64,000 nucleotides of DNA from Neobacillus mesonae. Lineage in GTDB: Bacteria > Bacillota > Bacilli > Bacillales > Cytobacillaceae. The translations under genes were made by a program, and so were the position numbers. This document shows positions 28,725 through 36,938 of this stretch, piece after piece (the stretch's first letter is position 1; each line of letters opens with the position of its first letter). The stretch lies in the NCBI RefSeq assembly GCF_023715155.1, contig NZ_JAMBNQ010000017.1, positions 38,383 to 102,382 on the forward strand, written 5' to 3'. Below the pieces are notes generated by a model, which saw only the letters and a program-made list of their open reading frames with translations, was not told the origin of the DNA and did no database searches.

Positions 28725-29486
28725 TTAAAAGAATAGGAACCTCTTTTTCTTTTTAATCCTTTCTGGTATTTCCTTCATTATATTTTTGTTTTTCACAAGG
28801 AGTTCTGCATTTTCCTTAAACATATATACATAATCCATGCCGTATTCTGATTCTATCAAATCCATTGCTTCCACCATCTTGAAAGCCCGATTTACCACAT
28901 TATGTGCATCCGAAGCAATAAAATGAGTTAAGTTTGCTTCGATTAACTGTTCTGAAAAGGTTTGAATTTTCTTTCCAAAATAACCGCAAAGACTAGAAGC
29001 AGTAACTTGAGTTAGTGCCCCCTTTTCTATCAGATTATACAACACGTCGGGGTGTTCCATTAATTCCGAATTCCGTTCAGGATGAACAATCACAGGTGTA
29101 AGACCTTTTACTTGTATATCGAATAATAGTTTTTCAGAGTACCTTGGAACATGGTTGGATGGAAATTCAATGAATACATAACGTGAGCAATTTAAGGTTT
29201 GAATTTCATCTTTCTCATAATCTTCAATTATTTCACCATATATTCTTGGCTCCTGACCGGGGAAGATTTTAACTCCGACGCCCTCCTTTTCAAGAACAAG
29301 ATTTAGAGCATCCACTTTCTCCAGAATAGATTGTTTCCGGTTATTATATTGATGGTTTAAATGGGGAGTAGCAATAATTATATCAATGCCTTCTTTAGCT
29401 GCCTGTTTTGCCATTGTTATACTATCTTCCATGCTCTGAGCACCATCATCGATACCAGGTAAGATATGACAATGAATATCAATCAT
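28725..29486 (-). CDS. PHP-family protein-tyrosine phosphatase (CpsB/YwqE type)
   Basis: A 253-residue manganese-dependent phosphatase with the PHP-domain metal ligands in MIDIHCHILPGIDDGA, TPHLNH, IVHPERN and IASDAHN. It removes phosphate from the tyrosine cluster of the partner kinase encoded just upstream, so EPS assembly can cycle. ATG 29486 has GGGAG 8 nt upstream and matches the YwqE start; the open frame has three more codons. Confidence 0.93.
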   Translation of the reverse strand: MIDIHCHILPGIDDGAQSMEDSITMAKQAAKEGIDIIIATPHLNHQYNNRKQSILEKVDALNLVLEKEGVGVKIFPGQEPRIYGEIIEDYEKDEIQTLNCSRYVFIEFPSNHVPRYSEKLLFDIQVKGLTPVIVHPERNSELMEHPDVLYNLIEKGALTQVTASSLCGYFGKKIQTFSEQLIEANLTHFIASDAHNVVNRAFKMVEAMDLIESEYGMDYVYMFKENAELLVKNKNIMKEIPERIKKKKRFLFF

Positions 29487-29511
29487 TACTACCACTCCCT
29501 AACTTGTTTAC

Positions 29512-30213
29512 TTAATTTGTTCCGTAATAATAGTACTGCTGGCTAGTTTTCATTTTCTTATTATTCAATACAACTCCTAAGAGTTTTCCCTGTGCTGTCT
29601 CAAGTAAATCTTTTGCCTTTACTGCCAATTCCTTCTCTGTTTTTCCACTTGAAACCACTAAAATAGTTGCCTCACATTTATTTGCAAGAAGTTGTGAATC
29701 TGTTACTGCTAATAGCGGCGGAGCATCAAAAATGATTAAATCAAAAATAGTTTGTGCCTCTTCAAAAAATTGCTCCATGGCTTTTGAGCTAATTAACTCA
29801 GCCGGATTTGGCGGAATCGGTCCGCTTGTAAGTACATAAAGGTTTTTCTCAGTTGGTTCATTTACTGCTTTGATTAAGGAGATTTGCCCTGTTAGAACAT
29901 TGGTGAGTCCAAAAGTATTTGTTTGATTAAATGTATAATGAACGGTTGGCTTTCTTAAGTCTGCATCTACCAACAATACTTTTTTACCTTGCTGAGCAAA
30001 AACTACAGCTAAGTTGGCTACAGTTGTTGATTTCCCTTCTCCTGGTCCCGCGGAAGTTACCATCAAAGTTTTGAGTTCACTGTCTACATTTGAAAATTGA
30101 ATATTAGTTCTTATAGTTCGATATTGCTCAGAAATTGGCGATCTTGAATTCCTTAGGGTAATCAATGTCCTACCATTATTTAATGTCTTTTTCTTATCCT
30201 TTTTAAGAGCCAA
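29512..30213 (-). CDS. BY-kinase, EPS tyrosine kinase (CapB/YwqD type)
   Basis: A cytoplasmic bacterial tyrosine kinase of about 233 residues. It has SEQYRTIRTNIQFS (oligomerisation motif), Walker A SAGPGEGKSTT, Walker A' VLLVDADLRKP, Walker B LIIFDAPPL and a C-terminal tyrosine cluster QQYYYYGTN that is autophosphorylated. It works with the separate membrane modulator encoded upstream, the Firmicute two-protein arrangement. TTG 30213 with AGAGGTGA just upstream gives a YwqD-like start (ALKKDKKK); GTG 30222 is the alternative. It overlaps the upstream gene by 11 nt. Confidence 0.93.
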   Translation of the reverse strand: MALKKDKKKTLNNGRTLITLRNSRSPISEQYRTIRTNIQFSNVDSELKTLMVTSAGPGEGKSTTVANLAVVFAQQGKKVLLVDADLRKPTVHYTFNQTNTFGLTNVLTGQISLIKAVNEPTEKNLYVLTSGPIPPNPAELISSKAMEQFFEEAQTIFDLIIFDAPPLLAVTDSQLLANKCEATILVVSSGKTEKELAVKAKDLLETAQGKLLGVVLNNKKMKTSQQYYYYGTN

Positions 30214-30952
30214 GTGTCTCACCTCTTAATCTCGTATTCCTATCCTGAAGATTTTTCCCAACTGTTTTGACATCAGACTCATCCATCTTAGGAATAGTAC
30301 CCAGAACTGGTATGCCAAGAATATTTTCAATTTCTTGTTCATTTTTTATTGTATTATCAAAGTATTCTAGCAAGAAAGCTACCCCTACACCTACCAAAAA
30401 GCCAACTACTGCGGCTATTGCAATGTTTAATAATGGTTTTGGTTTAATTGGGGATGGGTTCTCTCCAACTTCCGCGTTTGCAAGAATACTAACATTATCA
30501 ACCTTCATTATTTTAGAAATTTGTTTTTGGAAGACCTCTGCTGTCTTATTGGCAATCTTAGCTGCCATTGTGGCGCTTGAATCTTGTACTGACAAGTTTA
30601 CAACCTGCGAATCTTTCTCATTAGCAACTGTAACTTTTTCATTCAGTTCACTTACTGTTAGGTCTAAATTTAAATCTTTAATGACTATTTCTAGAATAGC
30701 CGGGCTTTTGATAATTACATTATAGGTATTAATTAATTGAAGGTTAGTTTGAACATCACTAATCTGATATGAAGCTTGTTCATCCTTGGATTTATTGACA
30801 AGCAATTGTGTGGATGCTTGATATATTGGTGTTAAGAAAAAGTAACTGATAACACCGCTGACTAGGATGGCAATGAGGGTGATGCTGACTATTAATCTAA
30901 ATCGTTTGCGCAGTGTTTCCAACAACTCTTTTAAGCTGATCGTCTCTTCCAT
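30203..30952 (-). CDS. Wzz/YwqC-type chain-length determinant and kinase modulator
   Basis: A membrane protein of about 249 residues with two transmembrane segments (about 22-42 and about 175-195) around an extracytoplasmic Wzz domain; the N-terminus is MEETISLKELLETLRKRF. The cytoplasmic C-terminus (LGIPVLGTIPKMDE) is the part that activates the BY-kinase. ATG 30952 has GGGAGG 6 nt upstream; the open frame continues to 31156, but that part lies over the promoter and is not family-like. First gene of the EPS operon. Confidence 0.92.
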   Translation of the reverse strand: MEETISLKELLETLRKRFRLIVSITLIAILVSGVISYFFLTPIYQASTQLLVNKSKDEQASYQISDVQTNLQLINTYNVIIKSPAILEIVIKDLNLDLTVSELNEKVTVANEKDSQVVNLSVQDSSATMAAKIANKTAEVFQKQISKIMKVDNVSILANAEVGENPSPIKPKPLLNIAIAAVVGFLVGVGVAFLLEYFDNTIKNEQEIENILGIPVLGTIPKMDESDVKTVGKNLQDRNTRLRGETLGS

Positions 30953-30991
30953 GTGGTCCTCCCTAAATTTATCCAATATAGAACAAAGTGT

Positions 30992-31000
30992 ATTATAGCA
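30992..31000 (-). promoter_or_regulatory. Extended -10 promoter of the EPS operon
   Basis: TGCTATAAT on the minus strand, a perfect extended -10, about 40 nt upstream of the first start codon. No good -35 hexamer is seen, as is usual for extended -10 promoters; an activator may be needed. Confidence 0.5.
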
Positions 31001-31119
31001 CAAATTACTATGATTCGACATAATTTCTAGTTTTTTTCCTTCGCCTGAACTTATTTTACACTGTTTTGTAATTTTTTGTAGTATAAATTTAAAATTGGAA
31101 GTAATTTTCAAGTCGAATC

Positions 31120-31128
31120 TGATATAAT
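31120..31128 (+). promoter_or_regulatory. Extended -10 promoter of the SGNH-like gene
   Basis: TGATATAAT, a perfect extended -10, 35 nt upstream of the preferred ATG and divergent to the EPS promoter. Confidence 0.5.
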
Positions 31129-31162
31129 GAAATAGCACTTTATAATGGGGGTACATTACTTA

Positions 31163-31969
31163 ATGAAGAATTTTCTCACCTTGTTATTAGGAATCATTTG
31201 TATAGCCGTTCTATTTTTCGGCCATTCTTATTGGAATAAACAAATATCAGCATCCGCAACTAATAAAGCTTCCACTGCTATTAAAAAGGAGGAAACAACT
31301 ACGGCAAATAATCAGCCATCAGCTGATGATACTGAATTGCTTGCCTACACGAAGAATTGGCCTGATAGTGCTGTTGATCGTTTTAAGACTACTCTAGCCG
31401 AGAAGAAAACTTTTAAGATTCTTTTTCTTGGATCAAAAGCAATTGGCTCTGATACAGATGGAGTCTTTCCAATTGTGAAGGAAAAGCTTGAAGATAAGTT
31501 TGGTTCAGATCATGTGGAAGTTACATACAAAACGTACAAATCTTCTTCTACTCAGTTCGTCAATGCTGACAAGCAGGAAGACATTGCCAAACTTGGAGCC
31601 GATTTGATTATTTTTGAACCATTTATTTTAACAAACAATGGTCTTGTTTTGGTGGAGGATACGTTCAAGGATATTGCGACGATTATGGATGACATTCAAG
31701 CTAAAAAGTCTGAAACATCTTTTATCTTGCAGCCATCCTATCCCATTTATCCTGCCAAGATCTATCCAAGTCAGGTGGAGCAGTTAAAGCAGTTTGCTAA
31801 GAAAAATGACATCACTTATATGGATCACTGGACTGCATGGCCAGACTCACAGGATCCTGCTTTAAAAGAATACTTAACCACTGACCAAAGTGCTCCTAGT
31901 GAAAAAGGTGTTAAAGTATGGAGCGATTATATTGTGAACTTTTTGCTTAATGAAGGCGAATCCGAATAA
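31163..31969 (+). CDS. Exported SGNH/GDSL hydrolase-like protein next to the EPS operon
   Basis: A protein of about 268 residues with an N-terminal signal or anchor (FLTLLLGIICIAVLFFG), a Thr/Ser/Asn linker and a soluble domain. The start of the domain, KILFLGSKAIGSDTDGVFPIV, and the end, DHWTAWPDSQDPAL, have the layout of SGNH hydrolases: a Gly-Ser loop after strand 1 and a D-x-W/H block. The classical GDS triad is not clean, so an enzymatic role is not proven. It is divergent from the EPS operon and may be an EPS-modifying or lipid-sugar esterase. ATG 31163 follows a GGGGG tract; ATG 31145 is possible but lacks a ribosome-binding site. Confidence 0.75.
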   Translation: MKNFLTLLLGIICIAVLFFGHSYWNKQISASATNKASTAIKKEETTTANNQPSADDTELLAYTKNWPDSAVDRFKTTLAEKKTFKILFLGSKAIGSDTDGVFPIVKEKLEDKFGSDHVEVTYKTYKSSSTQFVNADKQEDIAKLGADLIIFEPFILTNNGLVLVEDTFKDIATIMDDIQAKKSETSFILQPSYPIYPAKIYPSQVEQLKQFAKKNDITYMDHWTAWPDSQDPALKEYLTTDQSAPSEKGVKVWSDYIVNFLLNEGESE

Positions 31970-31986
31970 AGGGTTCGCTTTTTTAT
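31956..31986 (+). terminator. Intrinsic terminator after the SGNH-like gene
   Basis: GCGAATCC pairs with GGGTTCGC, then TTTTTT; the stem overlaps the stop codon. Confidence 0.85.
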
Positions 31987-32040
31987 TTGGTTTGGCTTTT
32001 TATTGCCGGATATGCTGAGGCAATTAGCGATGTCAGCCTG

Positions 32041-32140
32041 TATATCTGTCGGGATAACGCCTCCTTTCTGTCGCATAAGTTTTCTTACTGTCGTTTAAAC
32101 TTGTATATCTGGCTGATAATGTTATATCTGTCTTATAGCT
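32041..32140 (-). repeat. 21-nt phased repeat array, reverse orientation (locus A)
   Basis: Five CTG(T/G)C-centred units (CTG at 32046, 32068, 32088, 32109, 32128; spacing 22, 20, 21, 19). Three contain TATATCTG, the complement of the CAGATATA core of the arrays at 39.95 and 42.76 kb. No ORF explains it. Confidence 0.65.
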
Positions 32141-32250
32141 CTTCTACCACTTATGTCGAAAACTACTCCTTTATCCGCTTACAAAATTCAACTGCTTTCC
32201 CGCAAATCATTTGATAGAGTATCATTAACAACTTTTATGGAGGGACTCAT

Positions 32251-32421
32251 ATGTACTTTGAAGTTTTACTTGATGCATTACTAGGCGAGCGCGAAATCCT
32301 TCATAGCATGGAATGCCCAGTTTGCGGCTTTGATGAAATTTACTACTGTGATCCCGTTACATTGAAGCAGCTTGGAAGAGCGTGCCAGGGCTGTAATTTT
32401 GTTCAGAAGTTTGATTTTTAA
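32251..32421 (+). CDS. Small zinc-ribbon protein, 56 aa
   Basis: A short gene with a strong Shine-Dalgarno (GGAGGG, 7 nt before ATG 32251). The product has two Cys pairs, MECPVCGFDE and ACQGCNF, 23 residues apart, plus an extra Cys between them: a rubredoxin-knuckle/zinc-ribbon arrangement. It begins with MYFEVLLDALLGERE. The function is unknown; such proteins often bind nucleic acid or serve as partners of larger enzymes. It is monocistronic, downstream of repeat locus A. Confidence 0.78.
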   Translation: MYFEVLLDALLGEREILHSMECPVCGFDEIYYCDPVTLKQLGRACQGCNFVQKFDF

Positions 32422-32642
32422 TATACGGGCCATCATAAATGATACCGTTTTCTTCTATTATAATAGTGCCCCGTTAGCACCTCAATCATTCCAATCAGCA
32501 GGGTTTATAGTAACGAAGTACCTAAGTCTGGCTGAACGCCTGGCTTTTTTTCTTGAGCTGCGATTCTTTCTTCCGTTTTATAATAGAGAATCCTTGAAAT
32601 GGAAATAGTATACACAAATGCTTATTAAAGGAGACTGCCCAA
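32422..32642. other. Spacer upstream of the DUF3231 gene
   Basis: 220 bp with no ORF carrying a ribosome-binding site. A GGCTGAACGCC mini-hairpin followed by T7 near 32530-32560 may terminate the zinc-ribbon transcript. No clear promoter was seen. Confidence 0.4.
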
Positions 32643-33647
32643 ATGGAAGATAAGACAAAGATTCGGTTAACCGCCGCGGAGATATCTACCTTGTGGACTC
32701 AATATCTGAACGATACACTGGCTGTTTGTATGAACCGTTATTTTTTAGAAAAGGTGGAAGATGAGGAGATACGTCCCATTATAGAATGGACGCTGAATAC
32801 TGCCAAAGAAAATATTGCTCTCATGGAGGCCATTTTTCAAAAGGAGGATTTCCCTATCCCCGTTGGATTTACAGAACAGGATGTGAATGCGGAAGCCCCC
32901 AAGCTGTTTTCCGATACCTTTAAGTTAATGTATTTGCGGCATATGTCGATTCTTGCCATCGCAGCGAATGGAGCTGCTATTAGTTTAGCGACACGGCCGG
33001 ATGTGGTTGCTTTTCATAAGCGCGTTTTGGGTAAAGGGGTGGAATTACAGGATAAAACGCGCGAATGTATGTTAACCCAAGGGACTTATGTAAGACCCCC
33101 TTTCCTCACGATTCCCGATAAAGTGGATTTTGTTGAAAAGCAGCATTTTTTAGCCGGCTTCTTTGGCAAAAAAAGATCTATTACATCCATTGAAGTCACC
33201 CATTTATTTTTAAACATTCAAGCCAATGCCGTTGGCAAAGCTTTAATCACAGGATTTGCACAAATTGCCCAAAAAGAGGATGTAAAGAAATTTCTGATGC
33301 GCGGAAAAGATCTTTCCGAAAAGTATGTGGAAACGTTCAGCAATATTCTGCTTGACGAGGACCTGCCTGTGCCAATGAGCTGGGATTCCGCCATTCTGGA
33401 TACAACTGCCCCTGTTTTCTCAGATAAACTGATTATGTATCATGTGTCTGCTATGATCGCGGCGGGAATCGGCAACTTTGGCATGGCTATTGCTGCCAGT
33501 CAACGGCGCGATATCGGTGCGGTCTATGCCTCTCAAATTCCGGAAATCACCCTTTATGCGGAAGACGGAGCGAATGTGATGATCAAACACGGGTGGCTGG
33601 AGGAACCCCCACAGGCAGATGACCGGGATGAATTAGTGGGGAAGTAA
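32643..33647 (+). CDS. DUF3231 family protein (two tandem domains)
   Basis: A 334-residue protein made of two related four-helix modules (about 5-165 and about 175-325), each beginning with a T-x-x-E-x-x-x-L/F-W/H segment (LTAAEISTLWTQYL and ITSIEVTHLFLNIQ) and containing a D(L/F)P-(I/V)P strand break (EDFPIPVGF, EDLPVPMSW). This is the DUF3231 pattern common in Bacillus, ferritin-like in outline and in several cases linked to spores. The biochemical role is unknown. ATG 32643 has AAAGGAG 10 nt upstream. It appears to be monocistronic. Confidence 0.88.
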   Translation: MEDKTKIRLTAAEISTLWTQYLNDTLAVCMNRYFLEKVEDEEIRPIIEWTLNTAKENIALMEAIFQKEDFPIPVGFTEQDVNAEAPKLFSDTFKLMYLRHMSILAIAANGAAISLATRPDVVAFHKRVLGKGVELQDKTRECMLTQGTYVRPPFLTIPDKVDFVEKQHFLAGFFGKKRSITSIEVTHLFLNIQANAVGKALITGFAQIAQKEDVKKFLMRGKDLSEKYVETFSNILLDEDLPVPMSWDSAILDTTAPVFSDKLIMYHVSAMIAAGIGNFGMAIAASQRRDIGAVYASQIPEITLYAEDGANVMIKHGWLEEPPQADDRDELVGK

Positions 33648-33983
33648 GGGCAGGATGATAAGAATGGTGGAGGAAAAGCAAGGTTGCCGATCTTCGTTTT
33701 TTCTGTTCATAGAATGTTCAAACAAATCCATCACTAAAAGTTGTAAAATAGGTATACACCAATATAATGCGATGTGATGGTACCTTTTGAAATTTTTTCT
33801 CCTCCGTCTATTCCTCTAGTTGCCATCAAATTTTTCCAGACCTCATGATTTCCTCAAAAGAATAACTCTCTATGGTAAAATGAAGTAAATATTATAAATT
33901 GAAGTACAGCCTGTATTTAAACCTAACTTTCTTTAAATCGCATATAGGATTGGTTAAAAGTTTTTAAAAGGAGTGGTTAATGA
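33648..33983. other. Intergenic region before the coiled-coil gene
   Basis: 336 bp. An extended -10-like TATGGTAAAAT near 33865-33880 may start the coiled-coil transcript; the same 11-mer occurs upstream of the LysM gene. Nothing else was recognised. Confidence 0.4.
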
Positions 33984-34340
33984 ATGGACCAAAATGAAAT
34001 GTTTCAACAGATTTTACAAGAAGTTAGGGAATCTAATAAGAAAGTTATGAATGAGATAAACCAGGTTAAAGAAAAAGTTGAAGGTCTGGAAGAAAGGATT
34101 GTTGGACTTGAAAATGGGGTTGTTGGTCTGGAAAAGAGATTTGATGGACTAGAAAAAAGATTTGATGGGCTTGAAGATAAATTTGATCGTCTCGAGAGCA
34201 AAGTAGATCGAATAGAAAAAACAGTAAATTCCCATACTGAAATATTAAAATCGTTTAAATTTGATGTTGATTATTTAGCCGAAAAGCAGGCTAAAACCGA
34301 TATGCGAGTGAATCGGATTGAACAGTTACTAAAATCTTAG
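33984..34340 (+). CDS. Heptad-repeat coiled-coil protein, 118 aa
   Basis: A soluble, all-helical protein. Residues about 30-80 are near-perfect heptads of the form GLEKRFD / GLEERIV (VEGLEER, VGLENG, VGLEKR, two FDGLEKR-type units, FDRLESK, VDRIEK), typical of a parallel coiled coil that forms long rods or trimers. The flanks EVRESNKKVMNEINQ and VNRIEQLL are also helical. No catalytic motif is present. The 21-nt DNA repeats that encode the heptads invite copy-number change. ATG 33984 has AAAAGGAGTGG about 11 nt upstream. Scaffold, phage-like tail-fibre relic or surface protein partner are all open. Confidence 0.8.
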   Translation: MDQNEMFQQILQEVRESNKKVMNEINQVKEKVEGLEERIVGLENGVVGLEKRFDGLEKRFDGLEDKFDRLESKVDRIEKTVNSHTEILKSFKFDVDYLAEKQAKTDMRVNRIEQLLKS

Positions 34341-34368
34341 GGAAATAGGTATCCAAACAATATAGTGG

Positions 34369-34413
34369 AGGTTTACTGTATGAGTAGTTTTTACAGTAAA
34401 CCTTTTTATTTTG
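34369..34413 (+). terminator. Intrinsic terminator after the coiled-coil gene
   Basis: AGGTTTACTGTA pairs perfectly with TACAGTAAACCT and is followed by TTTTATTTT. Confidence 0.88.
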
Positions 34414-34458
34414 TTCAGACCTTGATCATTACTTATAAGATATATAATAAATTTACAA

Positions 34459-34500
34459 CTCGCAGATAAGTTCCTTTAACCCGCAGATATATTGTTCAAT
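34459..34500 (+). repeat. GCAGATA repeat, two copies 20 nt apart (locus B)
   Basis: CGCAGATAAG at 34461 and CCGCAGATATATTG at 34481, same orientation as loci C and D, between convergent genes. Confidence 0.55.
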
Positions 34501-34612
34501 TTCCAAATTAGATGGCTGCTGGGGTAACTAAAAGTGCCTAATGATGTTATTTTGAGCTGCTCGACTGCCTTTAATTGAGGTCTTTATCTTTAATCGGAGC
34601 TGTTCATCTTAC

Positions 34613-34645
34613 AAGGGCGCCGGCTTCTTCATTCCCGGCGCCCTT
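34613..34645. terminator. GC-rich hairpin at the 3' end of the epimerase operon
   Basis: AAGGGCGCCGG pairs with CCGGCGCCCTT, an 11-bp stem right after the minus-strand stop codon region. The T-run is poor, so it may protect the 3' end as well as terminate. Confidence 0.65.
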
Positions 34646-34650
34646 GGCTA

Positions 34651-35760
34651 TTACTTTATTTCCATTTTCCTGCAGGTAATTTCTTCTAATGCATCCTTAT
34701 CAATCTCAATTCCCAGTCCAGGCTTATCCGAAAGGGCAATAGCATTTTTCGTAAATGGCAATTGAGCGATATCCTTCGAGAACATCAAAGGTCCGACCAG
34801 TTCATGACTTTGAATAGCTTTCTTCGCTGTTGTTAAATGCAGTCCTGCTGCAGTGGCAATCGAGGATTCTACCATTGAGCCGACTTGGCAGGTGATGCCG
34901 GCCATTTCTGCGATATGGACCAGCTGACTTCCGCGGTACAGTCCGCCGCATTTCATCAATTTAATATTGATTTTGTCAGCAGCTTTTTTCGCGATGACCT
35001 CCCGCATTTCTTTTAAACTGTGAAGTCCTTCGTCAATCATGATTGGGATTGTTGTTTTTGCTCTTACCTCTGCTAGAGCATCAATATCATGGGCCACTAC
35101 AGGCTGTTCCATCCAGTCAATCCCGCAATCCTCTATTTTTCGAATAACCGAAAGCGCCTCTGATACCGTCTGCCAGCCTTGATTGGCATCGACGCGGATC
35201 GGGAAATCTGGTCCGACTGCTGAACGGACGGCATGGATCCGCTCCACATCTTTTTTGGCATCCGTTCCTACCTTCAGTTTAATCGAGGAATACCCCTCTT
35301 CTTTCGCTGCCTTTGCCTGCTGTGCCATGACTTCCGGCTCTAAAATGCTTAACACCTTTGGCACGTCCAGCTGGTTATGGAATCTGCCGCCCAATAAATA
35401 GTAGACAGGCAGTTCTGCTTTTTTTCCCATTAAATCATAACAGGCAATATCCACCGCTGCTTTGGCGGAGGGATTCTCATACAGCAGCTTATCCATTTTT
35501 TCATGAATGGCTTCTATGTTGAACGGGTCCTCGCCAATGACAGCCGGTATTAAAAATTCCGTTAATACCGCGATCACACCGTCAAAGGTCTCGCCTGTTA
35601 CATGCTCATCAGGTGTAGCCTCCCCGTACCCGGTGATACCTTCATCCGTGTGCAATTCGAGAATGACCGACGGCATATCTTTATAGGTATGATAGCTGAT
35701 AATGAACGGTTCAATAAAAGGAAGTCGAATTCCGTAAACCGTAGCAGATGTTATTTTCAA
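34651..35760 (-). CDS. Enolase-superfamily epimerase/racemase, MLE subgroup (dipeptide epimerase or N-acylamino acid racemase-like)
   Basis: A 369-residue enzyme with a capping domain (1-125) and a modified TIM barrel. All catalytic and metal residues of the muconate lactonizing subgroup are in place: Lys161-x-Lys163 (IKLKVG), Asp191 (RVDANQGW), Glu218 (MEQPV), Asp243 (IDEGLH) and Lys267 (NIKLMKCGG). Residue numbering and spacing resemble L-Ala-D/L-Glu epimerase. A dual-Lys active site does 1,1-proton transfer at an alpha-carbon. The operon partners, an M20 amidohydrolase with which it overlaps by 4 nt and a YfcC transporter, suggest the substrate is a dipeptide or N-acyl amino acid. Specificity cannot be read from sequence alone. 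Confidence 0.88.
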   Translation of the reverse strand: MKITSATVYGIRLPFIEPFIISYHTYKDMPSVILELHTDEGITGYGEATPDEHVTGETFDGVIAVLTEFLIPAVIGEDPFNIEAIHEKMDKLLYENPSAKAAVDIACYDLMGKKAELPVYYLLGGRFHNQLDVPKVLSILEPEVMAQQAKAAKEEGYSSIKLKVGTDAKKDVERIHAVRSAVGPDFPIRVDANQGWQTVSEALSVIRKIEDCGIDWMEQPVVAHDIDALAEVRAKTTIPIMIDEGLHSLKEMREVIAKKAADKINIKLMKCGGLYRGSQLVHIAEMAGITCQVGSMVESSIATAAGLHLTTAKKAIQSHELVGPLMFSKDIAQLPFTKNAIALSDKPGLGIEIDKDALEEITCRKMEIK

Positions 35761-36917
35761 GACGCTTCCCCCTTATGTAAAAAATCGATTACGGCTCCCG
35801 ACAGCAATTTAACCGCCGGCACCAGCATGCTTTCATCAATATCAAACTTTGGATGGTGATGGCCGTATGGAACGTCTTCTTTCCCCACCCCGATAAAGGT
35901 ATACATCCCTGGAATGCAGTTTGTATAATAGGAAAAATCCTCACTGCCAAGCTGTGGTTTAATTTCAATCACCTTGTCCTCACCAAACAGGTCTGCTGCT
36001 TTTCCCTTCATTAATACATATAGTTCCGCATCGTTGACCACAGCTGAATCCCCGTATGTATAGTTCAATTCATATTTCGCATTGTAAGAAATGCAGAGTC
36101 CGTGCAAAATGTCATCCAGACGTTTATGAATCTGTTTCGAAACCTCTGGGCTGAATTGCCGGACCGTTCCGGATAATGTCGCACTGTCTGGGATGACATT
36201 ATAGGTGGTGCCTGATTTCAGTTCGCCGATACTGACAACTGCCTGTTCCAGCGGATGCAGTGACCGGCTGATAATTGTATGAATCTGCACGATCGCAAGG
36301 GACGCAATTAAGGTTGGGTCCACCGTTTCATTTGGCATTGAACCATGGCCGCCTTTTCCGAAAATGCGGATGGTGAACTTATCCGCCCCGGCCATGACCG
36401 GTCCTTTCCTGACGCCAATGGTTCCTAGCGGGAGCGGCTGCCAGAGGTGACATCCGAAAATAGCATCTACTCCCTCCAGTCCCCCATTCGCTACAATTTC
36501 ATTGGCACCGCCAGGAACGGTTTCCTCTGCATGCTGGAAAATAAACCGGATGGTCCCTTTCAGTTCATGCTGGCGTTCTTTGAAAAATTGAACCAGCCCG
36601 AGCAAAATGGCCATATGACCGTCATGACCGCAGGCATGCATCGTCCCTTTATTTTTTGAAGCAAACGGAAGTCCCGTTTCTTCTTCCACTGGCAGTGCAT
36701 CCATATCGGCCCGGATGGCTGCCATTTTTCCAGGGTTGGCTCCTTTAAGGTCGACGACCACATCTTTTCCCGTAAATGAAAATGGCTTTAATCCGAGTGA
36801 TTCCAGTTCCCTTTTGATAAATTCCCTTGTCTTTACCTCTTCATGAGAAATCTCCGGATATTGATGGAAATGGCGGCGGTAACTGACCATTTTTTCCTCT
36901 AGATTTGACCAATCCAT
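35757..36917 (-). CDS. M20 family metallo-amidohydrolase
   Basis: A 386-residue amidohydrolase of the hippurate hydrolase/N-acetyl-amino acid deacetylase group. Metal and catalytic blocks are AIRADMDALPVEEETG, HACGHDGHMA, FQHAEETVPGGA, GCHLWQPLP and the last ligand in PQLGSEDFSYY. A dimerisation domain interrupts the catalytic domain at about 175-290. It hydrolyses N-acyl or peptide bonds of amino acid conjugates in the cytoplasm. Its end overlaps the epimerase start (ATGA-type coupling), so both are made together. Confidence 0.92.
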   Translation of the reverse strand: MDWSNLEEKMVSYRRHFHQYPEISHEEVKTREFIKRELESLGLKPFSFTGKDVVVDLKGANPGKMAAIRADMDALPVEEETGLPFASKNKGTMHACGHDGHMAILLGLVQFFKERQHELKGTIRFIFQHAEETVPGGANEIVANGGLEGVDAIFGCHLWQPLPLGTIGVRKGPVMAGADKFTIRIFGKGGHGSMPNETVDPTLIASLAIVQIHTIISRSLHPLEQAVVSIGELKSGTTYNVIPDSATLSGTVRQFSPEVSKQIHKRLDDILHGLCISYNAKYELNYTYGDSAVVNDAELYVLMKGKAADLFGEDKVIEIKPQLGSEDFSYYTNCIPGMYTFIGVGKEDVPYGHHHPKFDIDESMLVPAVKLLSGAVIDFLHKGEAS

Positions 36918-36938
36918 TGTTTTTCCCCTCCCTTTTCA

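Noticed and set aside
31987..32214. 75-aa plus-strand ORF
   Set aside because: It spans repeat locus A, has no Shine-Dalgarno and follows a terminator.
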